Assembly (NCBI GenBank): GCA_020348765.1
Contig: CP070753.1
Coordinates: forward strand, 808,933 to 816,660
Source: Burkholderiales bacterium
GTDB taxonomy: Bacteria; Pseudomonadota; Gammaproteobacteria; Burkholderiales; Burkholderiaceae_E
Length of the DNA stretch: 7,728 nt
Reading direction: 5' to 3'
Positions 1 to 6,532 of the stretch are shown here, in pieces (within the stretch, counting starts at the first letter, position 1; each line of letters opens with the position of its first letter). The notes under the pieces are model-generated. The model made no database searches. It was not told the DNA's origin and saw only the letters and a program-made list of their open reading frames with translations. A program made the translations under genes and the position numbers.

Positions 1-1
1 C

Positions 2-64
2 AAGCCCGAGCCCAAGCCGGAGCCAAAGCCAAAGCCGGCGCCCAGGCCCGCGCCCGAGCCCCTG
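2..64 (+). repeat. Lys-Pro/Glu-Pro coding repeat in the tonB linker
   Basis: Short degenerate tandem units (aagccc, gagccc, aagccg and similar) encode alternating Lys-Pro, Glu-Pro and Ala-Pro pairs. This is the usual stiff, extended segment of TonB. It is a protein-level repeat, not a mobile or regulatory element. Such tracts often vary in length between strains. Confidence 0.75.
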
Positions 65-517
65 GTTCCGATGTTGCCGGCCGACACACCGCCGCCGGCC
101 GCACCGAGCCCGGTGCCCAGTCAGGCGCCGGTGCCCGCGACGGCAGCGGCGCCCTCGACCGTGGGCGCGGCTTCGGCGCCGGCGGCCCCGGATCCAAAGG
201 CGGCCGCTGCTTCGGCGCCGGCGGCACCGGCCAGCACCGGCCCAACCACCTCGGCCGACTGGTCCGGGAACGAGCCGCCGCGCTACCCGGCGGCCGCACG
301 CCGCATGGGCGACGAGGGCGAGGTGCGGCTGGACGTCCTGATCGGCGCGGACGGCAGCGTGAAGGAAGTGCGGCTCAGCGCGAGCAGCGGCTCGCCGCTT
401 CTGGACGAGGCGGCCATGCGCACCGTGCGCACCTGGCGTTTCAAGCCCGCCACCGCGAACGGCGTGCCAGTCGAAGCCTGGTACCGGGGCTGGCGCTGGA
501 TCTTCAGACTGCGCTGA
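2..517 (+). CDS. TonB-family energy transducer, C-terminal part (5' end outside window)
   Basis: The frame is open from the window edge (first full codon at base 2) and ends at TGA 515-517, giving 171 visible residues. The first ~23 residues are Lys-Pro/Glu-Pro/Ala-Pro repeats, and residues ~24-90 are a Pro/Ala-rich linker, typical of the periplasm-spanning arm of TonB. Residues ~95-171 form a TonB C-terminal domain: it opens with YPAAARRMGDEGEVRL, has the GADGSVKEVRLSASSG strand-turn-strand and ends with the AMRTVRTWRFKPA block. In this family the domain binds TonB boxes of outer-membrane receptors and passes on energy from ExbB/ExbD. The N-terminal membrane anchor must lie left of the window. 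An ATG at 71 is inside the linker and is not a credible start, because the Pro/Lys repeat continues upstream in frame. No exbB, exbD or receptor gene is visible. The gene converges on the LOG-like gene. TonB membership is secure; which TonB paralogue it is cannot be told. Confidence 0.9.
   Translation, partial: KPEPKPEPKPKPAPRPAPEPLVPMLPADTPPPAAPSPVPSQAPVPATAAAPSTVGAASAPAAPDPKAAAASAPAAPASTGPTTSADWSGNEPPRYPAAARRMGDEGEVRLDVLIGADGSVKEVRLSASSGSPLLDEAAMRTVRTWRFKPATANGVPVEAWYRGWRWIFRLR
170..225 (+). repeat. 17-bp direct repeat pair inside the tonB linker
   Basis: The 17-mer gcttcggcgccggcggc occurs at 170-186 and again at 209-225, 39 bases (13 codons) apart and in the same frame, encoding Ala-Ser-Ala-Pro-Ala-Ala both times. 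It looks like a small duplication within the Ala/Pro linker, so slippage there would keep the frame. Confidence 0.7.
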
Positions 518-545
518 CCCGCAGGCGGCGCACCCGATCCGAACC

Positions 546-564
546 GCCCGCGCGCGGCACGGGC
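546..564. terminator. GC-rich hairpin between convergent genes, possible terminator
   Basis: The segment gcccgcgcgcggcacgggc can fold into an 8-bp stem with one G-U pair and a three-base loop when read on the minus strand. It starts 3 bases after the LOG-like stop codon and lies 28 bases beyond the tonB stop, so it could end both transcripts. Neither strand has a T-run after the stem, so it is not a classical intrinsic terminator. Rho or a simple 3'-end stabilising stem is equally possible. Confidence 0.35.
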
Positions 565-567
565 AGG

Positions 568-1116
568 TTACCTCGCGGCGACACCTGTCTCGCAGGCATA
601 CGAAAGCGCCTGCCGTGCAACCGCCAGCAGCGCTTCCTCGACCGATGCGACATGCTCGACACCGTCCAACCGTGCCGCGCCCTCGATCCCGATCACGTGC
701 CGGCCGAACTGCCGGGCCAGCGCAACCTCGCTCAGTGTGCCGAAGCTGTCGCCGATCGCCACCAGGCAGAAAGCGGCCCGCGCGATGATCGCGTTACGCG
801 CCTCGCCGATTCCGGTCGCGAGCACGATGCCCGCATACGGGTTGGCCGAAGCCGGCTCGCCATCGGGCAGGATGCCGACGGCAATCCCCCCGGCCTCGGA
901 GGCGCCCAGACACGCGGCCTCCATGACGCCGCCGCGGCCACCGCAAACCAGCACCAGGCCCATCTGCGCGATTCCCCGCGCGAGGGCGCGCGCCACCTCG
1001 TATCGCGCAGGGCCCACGTCACGCGGTCCGATGACCCCGACCGGCACCCGGATCCGGGCGGCGGGATCGCGCTGCCGCTGCGCAACCGCGGCGATCGCCT
1101 GTTCGAGTTGGCTCAC
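568..1116 (-). CDS. TIGR00725/LOG-like Rossmann-fold nucleotide-binding protein
   Basis: A 182-residue protein with GTG start at 1114-1116 and TAA stop at 568-570. After ~20 polar residues it shows VGVIGPRDVG (26-35), then GGRGGVMEAACLGA (59-72), ILPDGEP (82-88), GIGEARNAII (102-111) and IGDSFGTLSE (121-130). That order matches the TIGR00725 family of the SLOG superfamily (YvdD-like or 'molybdenum cofactor carrier'-like proteins), whose true ligands are mostly unknown. The classical LOG/lysine-decarboxylase motif PGGxGTxxE is here GDSFGTLSE: the GT and E are kept, but the glycines before them are changed, so cytokinin-type phosphoribohydrolase activity should not be assumed. The start shares four bases (GTGA) with the second permease stop, so translation is probably coupled to the importer. 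It is cytoplasmic, with no signal peptide or membrane segment. Family call is firm, function unknown. Confidence 0.85.
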   Translation of the reverse strand: MSQLEQAIAAVAQRQRDPAARIRVPVGVIGPRDVGPARYEVARALARGIAQMGLVLVCGGRGGVMEAACLGASEAGGIAVGILPDGEPASANPYAGIVLATGIGEARNAIIARAAFCLVAIGDSFGTLSEVALARQFGRHVIGIEGAARLDGVEHVASVEEALLAVARQALSYACETGVAAR

Positions 1117-1931
1117 AGGTGCTTCTCGTGCCGGCTTCCGAACCAGGCACCGGTGGTCATGATCGCCGAGCAGGCTGCGGTGATCAACAGCGCCAGCGCC
1201 GCCGCCGCCGGGAAATCGGTGCCGGTTTCCGAAATCAGACTGTACAGCTGCAGCGGCAGGATCTGCAGCTGCGTTCCGACCAGCGCCAGCGCTGTGCCGT
1301 AGGCGCCGAAGACGACCGCAGCCACCAGGCAGAAACTGCCGGCAATGGGGCCGGCAAGCTGCGGCAGCATGACCTGGCGAAATGCCTGCGCAGGCGTCGC
1401 ACCCAGCGACTGCGCCACGGCCAGCTGATCGCGGTCAAAGTTGACGAACACGGGCAGCACGCCCATCACGACCCTCGGGATCAGGTAGTAGCTGGACGCG
1501 AACGCGAGGCCGACCGGCGTGAACAGCGCCTTTCCGATCACCGCCGCGTCGGCGCCAGCCAACGCCAGCAGCTGCGTGACCAGTCCGGCACGCCCATAGG
1601 TGAGGATGAAGCCGTAGGCGACGATCAGTCCCGAGAACGTGAGCGGCAGCGCGATCACGAACGCGAGCAGCGTGCGGCGGCGCTCGCTCATTCGCGACAG
1701 CTGCAGTGCCACCGCCACGCCGACCAGCAGCGACAGTGTCGAGGCCACCACGGTGAGCACCGTGCTGCCGGCCAGCGACGGCCAGAACGACGGCAGCGCA
1801 AGGACTCGGACGAATGCGCCGGTGCCATCCCCGAACGCGTCCAGGAACACCGCGCCCAGCGGCAGCCCGAAGAACAGCACGAGCAGCAGCGCCGCGGGCG
1901 CGGCGAGGATGGTAAAGGTCTGCGCCTTCAC
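1113..1931 (-). CDS. ABC importer permease, PotB/PhnU-like
   Basis: A 272-residue inner-membrane protein with about six hydrophobic segments (roughly residues 7-30, 55-78, 87-111, 137-160, 195-220 and 241-262). Between the last pairs is the cytoplasmic EAA loop, LAVAQSLGATPAQAFRQVMLP (about 170-190), which docks on the ATPase; the first Glu-Ala-Ala is degenerate but the central G and final LP are present. This is the BPD_transp_1 fold of importers for polyamines, iron(III) or phosphonates. The start is GTG at 1929-1931. The only upstream limit is the TGA of the binding-protein gene, which lies in the same frame, and no ATG gives a better N-terminus. The ribosome site is weak. The gene follows the binding-protein gene by 36 bases and its stop overlaps the LOG-like start. 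It should pair with the permease at 4153-4944. Family sure, substrate not. Confidence 0.92.
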   Translation of the reverse strand: MKAQTFTILAAPAALLLVLFFGLPLGAVFLDAFGDGTGAFVRVLALPSFWPSLAGSTVLTVVASTLSLLVGVAVALQLSRMSERRRTLLAFVIALPLTFSGLIVAYGFILTYGRAGLVTQLLALAGADAAVIGKALFTPVGLAFASSYYLIPRVVMGVLPVFVNFDRDQLAVAQSLGATPAQAFRQVMLPQLAGPIAGSFCLVAAVVFGAYGTALALVGTQLQILPLQLYSLISETGTDFPAAAALALLITAACSAIMTTGAWFGSRHEKHL

Positions 1932-1967
1932 GACCCGGTCCCGGTCACCGCCACGGCCCGAACACGG

Positions 1968-3047
1968 TCAGCGTGATCCGGTGGCCTCGACATAACCCTT
2001 GTCGATCTCGGCCTTGCGCGCGGCCGCGGCCTGCACATCCAGCGGCCGCACCTGCGGCGCGGCCGGAAGCTTGTCGGCCACGCTCGCCGGCAACGCGACG
2101 CCGGGCACGCTCGGGCGAACGAACCCCTCGGCGAAGATGCCCTGGCCGAACTCGCTCATGATGAAGTTGAGCCAGAGCTTGCCTGCGTTCGGATTGGGGC
2201 CGTTCTCCACCAGACTGATCGCGTACGGTGCCGCCGCCGAGGCCTCCTTCGGAATCACCACCCCGACAGCGTCGCCCAGGCCGTCGGTGTACTTGGCCTT
2301 CAGGCCGTCGTTCTCGTACGAGATCCAGATCGGAATCTCGCCCTTGACGAACTGCGCGTATGGCGTGGTACCGAGCACCCGCAGCACGTTGCCCGACTGG
2401 TGCAGCTTGCCCAGGTACTCGAGTCCGGGCTTCACGTCGTCCATGTCGCCGCCGTTGGCGAAGTTCGCGGCGAAGGTCAGGACCTGGCCCACGCCGGTGG
2501 AACGCGGATCGAGATAGACGATCGCGTTCTTGTACTCGGGCTTGAGCAGATCGGCCCAGGACTGGGGCACCTCCTTGACCAGCTTGGTGTTGACGATGAA
2601 TGCCACCGTCAGCGAATGGATCGTGAACCATCGCCCTTCGGGGTGACGGAACACGTCGGGCAGGTTGTCGAAATTGACCGGCTTGAACGCGGCAACGAGC
2701 CCCTTGCTCGCGGCATCGACAGCCGAGGCCGCGAAGTAGTAGGCGGTGTCGGCCTGCGGGCGGTTGCGCGCCTTGTCGAGCGCGACCACGGTCGCGGCCG
2801 AGCCGAGATCGTTGTAGACGATCTCGACCTCGGGGTAGCGCTTCTTGAACGCGCGGAACTGGGCGGCCCAGTTGGCCCAGGTGGGGCCGGTGTCGAAGCT
2901 CACGACCAGGCCCTCCTTGCGCGCTGCGTCGTAGAGCCCCTTTTCGCCCGGGTAGAGCCCGGGCGAATCGAGGACCGTCTGCGCGATCGTCGCGCCCGAC
3001 AACAGGGTCGCGGCAGCGGCAACCACGAAGTGCTTGAGCGTTCTCAT
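1968..3047 (-). CDS. Periplasmic solute-binding protein of the ABC importer (family 1, COG1840/PotD-like)
   Basis: A 359-residue protein. The open frame runs further upstream, but the start is ATG 3045-3047: it follows GGGAG by six bases and begins a clear signal peptide (basic Arg/Lys, then FVVAAAATLLSGATIA) with likely cleavage after Ala22. The mature part has the two-lobed family-1 layout: KEGLVVSFDTGP near 44-55 as the first strand, NTKLVKEVPQSWADLLKPEY at 153-172 at the domain crossover, and NPNAGKLWLNFIMSEFGQ near 285-302 towards the end. Such proteins capture solute in the periplasm and hand it to the permeases. The adjacent Tyr-Tyr pair used for iron in FbpA proteins is not visible in the C-terminal lobe (a YY occurs only at 103-104), which weakens an iron role. 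Spermidine/putrescine, 2-aminoethylphosphonate, thiamine or another small anion or cation remain open. Confidence 0.9.
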   Translation of the reverse strand: MRTLKHFVVAAAATLLSGATIAQTVLDSPGLYPGEKGLYDAARKEGLVVSFDTGPTWANWAAQFRAFKKRYPEVEIVYNDLGSAATVVALDKARNRPQADTAYYFAASAVDAASKGLVAAFKPVNFDNLPDVFRHPEGRWFTIHSLTVAFIVNTKLVKEVPQSWADLLKPEYKNAIVYLDPRSTGVGQVLTFAANFANGGDMDDVKPGLEYLGKLHQSGNVLRVLGTTPYAQFVKGEIPIWISYENDGLKAKYTDGLGDAVGVVIPKEASAAAPYAISLVENGPNPNAGKLWLNFIMSEFGQGIFAEGFVRPSVPGVALPASVADKLPAAPQVRPLDVQAAAARKAEIDKGYVEATGSR

Positions 3048-3049
3048 GA

Positions 3050-3060
3050 TGATCTCCCTT
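3050..3060 (-). promoter_or_regulatory. Strong ribosome binding site of the solute-binding protein gene
   Basis: Reading the minus strand, AAGGGAG stands six bases before ATG 3045-3047. It is the best Shine-Dalgarno match in the window and fixes the start 105 codons inside the longer open frame. It sits in a 74-base gap, the widest inside the importer unit, and fits the need for more binding protein than membrane subunits. Confidence 0.7.
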
Positions 3061-3121
3061 GCGATAAGAGAAAACGGGACTGCGACAGAATCGGAGGCCT
3101 GCGAGCATCGAAGCCGAAGCA

Positions 3122-4156
3122 TCAGACCTCCGACAGGAACTGGACCGCGTCGATGGGCACGTGCACCCGGTCGACCGGTTGGCGCGACGTGGTCTCGAGC
3201 TTGAGCACCGCCTCGCCGACGGCCAGGTCGAGCTGGCGGGTCGCGCCGAAGAAGCGATCCCTCTGCACCCTGGCCGCGAACACGTTGGTGCCGCTCGCCG
3301 CGCGTGAGGGCTCGAGGCGCTCCGGCCGGATCAGTACGCGCAGCGGGGTGCCCGCGGGGCACCGGTGCTCGGGCGTGGTCAGGCGGCCGATCGGGAAGTC
3401 CCCGCTGTCGGGGCCGGCGGCGGTCCCGGACAGCACGTTGGCACGTCCGACGAAGCCGGCGACGAACGCGTCGATCGGTCGGTCGTAGATCGCAAGTGGC
3501 GCATCGTATTGCACCAGCCGCCCATCCCTGAGCACCGCGATGCGATCGGCCAGCGACAGCGCCTCGTCCTGGTCGTGCGTGATCAGCAGCGCCGCGATGC
3601 CGTTAATCTTCTGAATGCGGCGGATCTCGTCGCGCATCGCCACGCGGGTCGCGGCATCCAGCGCCGACAGCGGCTCGTCGAGCAGCAACGCGCGCGGCTC
3701 GAAGGCGAGTGCCCGGGCCAGGGCCACCCGCTGCTGCTGCCCGCCCGAGAGCTGGGCCGGCAGGCGCTCCGCCATGCCGGTCAGCCCCACCATCTCGAGC
3801 ATCTCGTCGGCCTTGCGCCGGCGCGATGCGGGGTCGACGCCGCGCACGCGCAACGGGTAGGCGACGTTCTCCCACACGCGCATGTGCGGGAACAGGGCGT
3901 ACGACTGGAACACGATGCCGCAACCGCGCGAGCCGACACTCGCGTGCGTCACGTCCTCGTCACCGAGGTAGATGCGGCCACGCTCGGGGCGGAAAAAGCC
4001 GGCGATCAGCTTGAGCAGGGTCGTCTTGCCGCAGCCCGAGGGCCCGATGCACACGGCAAGTTCACCCTGCGCGATCTCGAGCGACACGTCGAAGACCCCG
4101 GCCCTGCCGCCCGGGTAGCGAAAGGTGGCCTGCTCGAGCCGGACCGCGGCGCTCAT
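3122..4156 (-). CDS. ABC importer ATPase with TOBE domain (PotA/PhnT/FbpC-like)
   Basis: A 344-residue cytoplasmic ATPase that powers the importer. All nucleotide-binding motifs are intact: Walker A GPSGCGKT (38-45), Q-loop Gln84 in VFQSYALFP, signature LSGGQQQR (136-143), Walker B RALLLDEP (155-162), D-loop SALD (164-167) and switch His194 in LITHDQDEAL. Residues ~235-344 are the extra C-terminal TOBE/OB region of the CUT1/polyamine/iron class, including VLIRPERLE (274-282), often involved in regulation or substrate sensing. The frame is open well upstream, but the start is ATG 4154-4156: it overlaps the permease stop as ATGA and gives the normal N-terminus, with the first strand just before the A-loop Tyr (FRYPGG). 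The stop is TGA 3122-3124. It is the only ATPase of this system here, so it presumably acts as a homodimer under the two permeases. Confidence 0.95.
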   Translation of the reverse strand: MSAAVRLEQATFRYPGGRAGVFDVSLEIAQGELAVCIGPSGCGKTTLLKLIAGFFRPERGRIYLGDEDVTHASVGSRGCGIVFQSYALFPHMRVWENVAYPLRVRGVDPASRRRKADEMLEMVGLTGMAERLPAQLSGGQQQRVALARALAFEPRALLLDEPLSALDAATRVAMRDEIRRIQKINGIAALLITHDQDEALSLADRIAVLRDGRLVQYDAPLAIYDRPIDAFVAGFVGRANVLSGTAAGPDSGDFPIGRLTTPEHRCPAGTPLRVLIRPERLEPSRAASGTNVFAARVQRDRFFGATRQLDLAVGEAVLKLETTSRQPVDRVHVPIDAVQFLSEV

Positions 4157-4944
4157 CGGGTGCCTGCGCTGAAGCGCGCCGCGCGTTGGCTGCTCAGCGC
4201 GCCCGCCACCGACGCGGTCAGTGCCAGCACCAGCAGGATCACGGTCGCAGCGCACGCAAACCCCGTCGCGCCGTAGAAGGCCTGCAGCAGGACCACCGGG
4301 TAGGTCCGGTTCAGGAACCCCGCGACCAGGTTCGAGAACTGGAACTCGCCGATCGAAAGCGCGGCCACCACGATCAGTCCGCTCAGGATCGAGTGACGCA
4401 GCGCCGGCAGCACCACGTGGAAGAAGCGTTGCACCCCGGAGCTTCCCAACGACTCGGCCGCCTCTTCGAGCACGCGCAGGCCCAGGCGCTGCATGTCTGC
4501 GACCACGGCCTGCAGGAAGTACGGCAGCCCCAGCACGATGTGTCCAGCCACCAGCAGCCAGATGCTGCCGAGCCACGGCAGCGTGTCGGACGAGAACACC
4601 AGGATGAAGCCGAAGGCCAGCACCAGCGGCGGCAGCGCGACCGGCAGCAGGGACAGGGCACCGGCGAGCGCGCGAATCCGCGGGTCGCGCGCGCGGTACA
4701 CGGCGTAGGCGAGCGGAAGCCCGATTGCGAGGCAGGCGGCGCAGGTCAGGCCTCCGACCGCAAGACTGGAGACGAAGGCCCGCCGGAAGCTCGGATCGCT
4801 GGCGACCTCCAGGTACCAGCGGCCCGTGAACCCGGTGGGCAGCAGCGTGTTGAGCCAGAGCTCGCCGAATGAACCGACGAACAGCAGCGCGATCGGCGCG
4901 ATCAGGTAACTCAGGTAGGCACCGGTGACGACCCGTGGCAGCAT
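4153..4944 (-). CDS. ABC importer permease, PotC/PhnV-like
   Basis: A 263-residue inner-membrane protein if started at ATG 4942-4944; an in-frame TTG at 4960-4962 would add six residues (an in-frame TGA lies upstream). Neither start has a clear ribosome site; ATG was chosen because it gives a short cytoplasmic tail followed at once by a membrane segment. Hydrophobic stretches lie near residues 10-25, 57-79, 94-117, 126-146, 185-205 and 231-251. The ATPase-docking EAA loop is a very good match: EEAAESLGSSG (160-170), followed by a conserved VVLP. It is the first gene of the importer unit, 184 bases after the tldE-like gene, and its TGA overlaps the ATPase start as ATGA. It should form the translocation pore with the permease at 1113-1931. 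Family sure, substrate not. Confidence 0.9.
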   Translation of the reverse strand: MLPRVVTGAYLSYLIAPIALLFVGSFGELWLNTLLPTGFTGRWYLEVASDPSFRRAFVSSLAVGGLTCAACLAIGLPLAYAVYRARDPRIRALAGALSLLPVALPPLVLAFGFILVFSSDTLPWLGSIWLLVAGHIVLGLPYFLQAVVADMQRLGLRVLEEAAESLGSSGVQRFFHVVLPALRHSILSGLIVVAALSIGEFQFSNLVAGFLNRTYPVVLLQAFYGATGFACAATVILLVLALTASVAGALSSQRAARFSAGTR

Positions 4945-5128
4945 GGGCAATCCGTTGGGCAACGTGCCGATCTCGCGATCAAGACAGCCGCGCGTTCAAG
5001 CATACCGCTTCCGGCGCCTGCGCACTTGCGCCTCCGAACCCGCCCGGCAGAAGCGATGCGTCGACCGCCCGCCGCAGTGCCCGCCGGACCCGGCTGGCGC
5101 TCGCGCCCCAAGTCGATAGCGGTTGCGC
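4945..5128. other. Intergenic region before the ABC operon; possible promoter
   Basis: This is the only sizeable gap in the minus-strand run, so a promoter for the importer would most likely lie here. On the minus strand there is a TATGCT (4999-5004) that could serve as a -10 box about 37 bases before the TTG codon, but no convincing -35 box is seen. A perfect inverted repeat, gcgcacttgcgc (5020-5031), lies just upstream of it and could be an operator half. A small GC stem, ggcgctcgcgcc (5096-5107), follows the tldE-like stop with no T-run. All of these are weak in such GC-rich DNA. Confidence 0.3.
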
Positions 5129-5821
5129 CTAGAGCGCGATGCGCAACGTGCGCACCAGTGCGGCCGGCGCCGCACTGGCCGCCAGGTCGCGGGCATCGTA
5201 GGCGACCGGGTCGACGATCACGTCGGCCGTGTCGCCGAGCGCCTGCAACTCGCTGCCGAGCATCCGGTACAGGCTGTCGTCGAAGCGGGCTCGGGCCAGT
5301 GGCGCGACCACCCGGCCGTCGCGCACCCAGAACGAGCCGAAGCGGGTCATGCCGGTCAGCCGCGCCGACGAGCGCTCGCTCCAGTTCAGGTACCAGAGGT
5401 TGCCGATCCAGATCCCGGTGCCCAGCGCCGCCAGCGCATCGGCCGCGGCGAGGGTGCCCGCGCCGAGCGCCAGCGAGACCGGCGCCTCGGAAGGTTCGGC
5501 GCCGTTGTGCTCGAGTCCGAACTCGCGCGCGCTGCGCGGCGAGACCAGCGCCGAAACGGCCCGCCCGGCCCGAACCAGCTCCACGCGCGGCGGCTTGGCG
5601 AACCCCTCCTGCTGGAACAGCGGTGCCTGGAGCTGCGCCGGTGCCTCTGCCAGCGCCACCGCGTCGCCGAAACCGGCCTCGCCGGCGTACAGGCGCGCCA
5701 GCGGCGACTGCCCGGCGCGCTGGGCGCGCACCGAGAACCCGCCCCAACCCATCATCCCGACCAGTTCGGCGACTGCAGCCGGCTGCAGCAGTGCGCGATA
5801 CGGCCCGGCGGCGAGCGTCAC
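5129..5821 (-). CDS. TldE/PmbA-like protein, C-terminal half (downstream of premature TAG)
   Basis: The coding signal continues from just after the TAG (5914) to TAG 5129-5131, 261 residues; the first in-frame conventional start after the stop is GTG 5819-5821 (230 residues), which has no visible ribosome site. The region is a TldD/PmbA C-terminal domain: GIWIGNLWYLNWSERSSAR, then the LTGMTRFGSFWVRDGRV strand-turn-strand, then RFDDSLYRML, ending in VRTLRIAL. TldE partners lack the HExxxH zinc motif, and none is seen here. A purine-rich GGGAGAG (5897-5903) stands three bases before a CTG codon at 5891-5893, a long-shot restart site. Whether this half is translated at all is unclear. Confidence 0.6.
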   Translation of the reverse strand: MTLAAGPYRALLQPAAVAELVGMMGWGGFSVRAQRAGQSPLARLYAGEAGFGDAVALAEAPAQLQAPLFQQEGFAKPPRVELVRAGRAVSALVSPRSAREFGLEHNGAEPSEAPVSLALGAGTLAAADALAALGTGIWIGNLWYLNWSERSSARLTGMTRFGSFWVRDGRVVAPLARARFDDSLYRMLGSELQALGDTADVIVDPVAYDARDLAASAAPAALVRTLRIAL

Positions 5822-5914
5822 TTCGGGCCGGCCGAGCCACTCGGCCTCGTGCCGGCAGCGCTCGAGCTCGGCCGCGAGCGCCGCCGGCGCCAGGGCCTCT
5901 CCCGCCAGCGTGCG

Positions 5915-6532
5915 CTAGACCGCGCGACCCGAGGGAAGAGGAAGGGAGAAGTAGGCCACCGTGCTGTCGGTCTCGAACCAGTGCCGGGTGCCGCCCGTAT
6001 CGGCGAACCCGCGGGTCGTTGTCCCGGAGGCGACGAAGCCGACCAGGTCCTGGTCGCGCGCCTCGCCGATCACCGTGCGCGCGACCTCGAGCGCAGCCGG
6101 CTCCGCCCGACACGCGCGCGCCTCCGAGCGCAACGCTCCTTCCGGATACGACAGGTGCGGGTCGCGCGGAACCACATCGATCAGCGCCCGCAAGCCCGAG
6201 ACCGCGTCCGCGACGCGTGCCACGTCGATGTCCGGCCGTCCGCTCAACGTGACCCGCTGAGCCGCCTGGCGCCCGTCGATCACCGCGCGCACCGTTGCAT
6301 CGCACCGGAGCACCCGGCCGGCCTGCCTGAGGCGCCCGCGGTTGATTCGGATGAATTCGCTCGCCTCGCCGGCGCAGGACACCGACCAGAACTCGCCGTC
6401 GCGGCGGCGCTCGATCAGCGCGTTCGCGGCCAGTTCGAACGCGGCATGCAGTGCCCGCGCGTCCGCGCTCGCGTCGCCGCCGGCGCCCGTCGTGATCACG
6501 GTCGCAGCGCTCGGACCGGGCCCGGCGTTCAC
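5915..6532 (-). CDS. TldE/PmbA-like protein, N-terminal half (ends at premature TAG)
   Basis: 205 residues from GTG 6530-6532. An extension to 6571 is possible, but it would run 42 bases into the tldD-like gene, while GTG gives the neat GTGA overlap. The half holds the N-terminal and central TldD/TldE domains: GEFWSVSCAGEASEFIRINR near 45-64 is the first beta-sheet edge, and DLVGFVASGTTTRGFADTGG near 164-183, followed by HWFET, is the usual core strand pair. It stops at the LPSGRAV block. It lacks the whole C-terminal domain and is unlikely to assemble normally with TldD if it is made alone. Confidence 0.65.
   Translation of the reverse strand: MNAGPGPSAATVITTGAGGDASADARALHAAFELAANALIERRRDGEFWSVSCAGEASEFIRINRGRLRQAGRVLRCDATVRAVIDGRQAAQRVTLSGRPDIDVARVADAVSGLRALIDVVPRDPHLSYPEGALRSEARACRAEPAALEVARTVIGEARDQDLVGFVASGTTTRGFADTGGTRHWFETDSTVAYFSLPLPSGRAV

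Larger units (their letters stand above)
5129..6532 (-). pseudogene. tldE/pmbA-like gene interrupted by an in-frame TAG at codon 206
   Basis: From GTG 6530-6532 to TAG 5129-5131 the frame encodes a 467-position TldE/PmbA-family protein, close to the family's usual length, except that codon 206 (5915-5917) is TAG. The frame and the family resemblance continue without any shift on both sides: GRAV before the stop, RTLAGEAL after it, matching the place where related proteins carry a residue such as Lys between the GRAV-like block and an AG dipeptide. One base change (AAG, CAG or GAG to TAG) explains it. TldE is the non-catalytic partner of TldD in a zinc protease complex. The GTG start overlaps the tldD-like stop as GTGA, as expected for a coupled pair. 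It could be a true nonsense mutation, a base-call error, or readthrough. The normal end of the same gene is also TAG, which argues against general amber recoding. Confidence 0.8.

Noticed and set aside
3048..3362. N-terminal extension of the solute-binding protein frame by 105 codons
   Set aside because: The stretch reads as Arg/Pro/Gly-rich shadow of the ATPase gene, while a strong ribosome site and a textbook signal peptide begin at ATG 3045-3047.
1119..4276. Plus-strand open frames at 1119-1976, 2400-3488 and 3365-4276
   Set aside because: They lie antisense to the permease, binding-protein and ATPase genes, whose motifs are unambiguous; composition is typical of shadows.
4157..4576. N-terminal extension of the ATPase frame by 140 codons
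   Set aside because: It overlaps the permease gene in another frame and looks like shadow sequence; the ATGA overlap and the normal ABC N-terminus fix the start at 4156.
5915..5917. Pyrrolysine or another recoded amino acid at the TAG
   Set aside because: No recoding element is apparent, the same gene ends with TAG, and TldE proteins are not known to me as pyrrolysine proteins. Kept only as a remote option in the finding.
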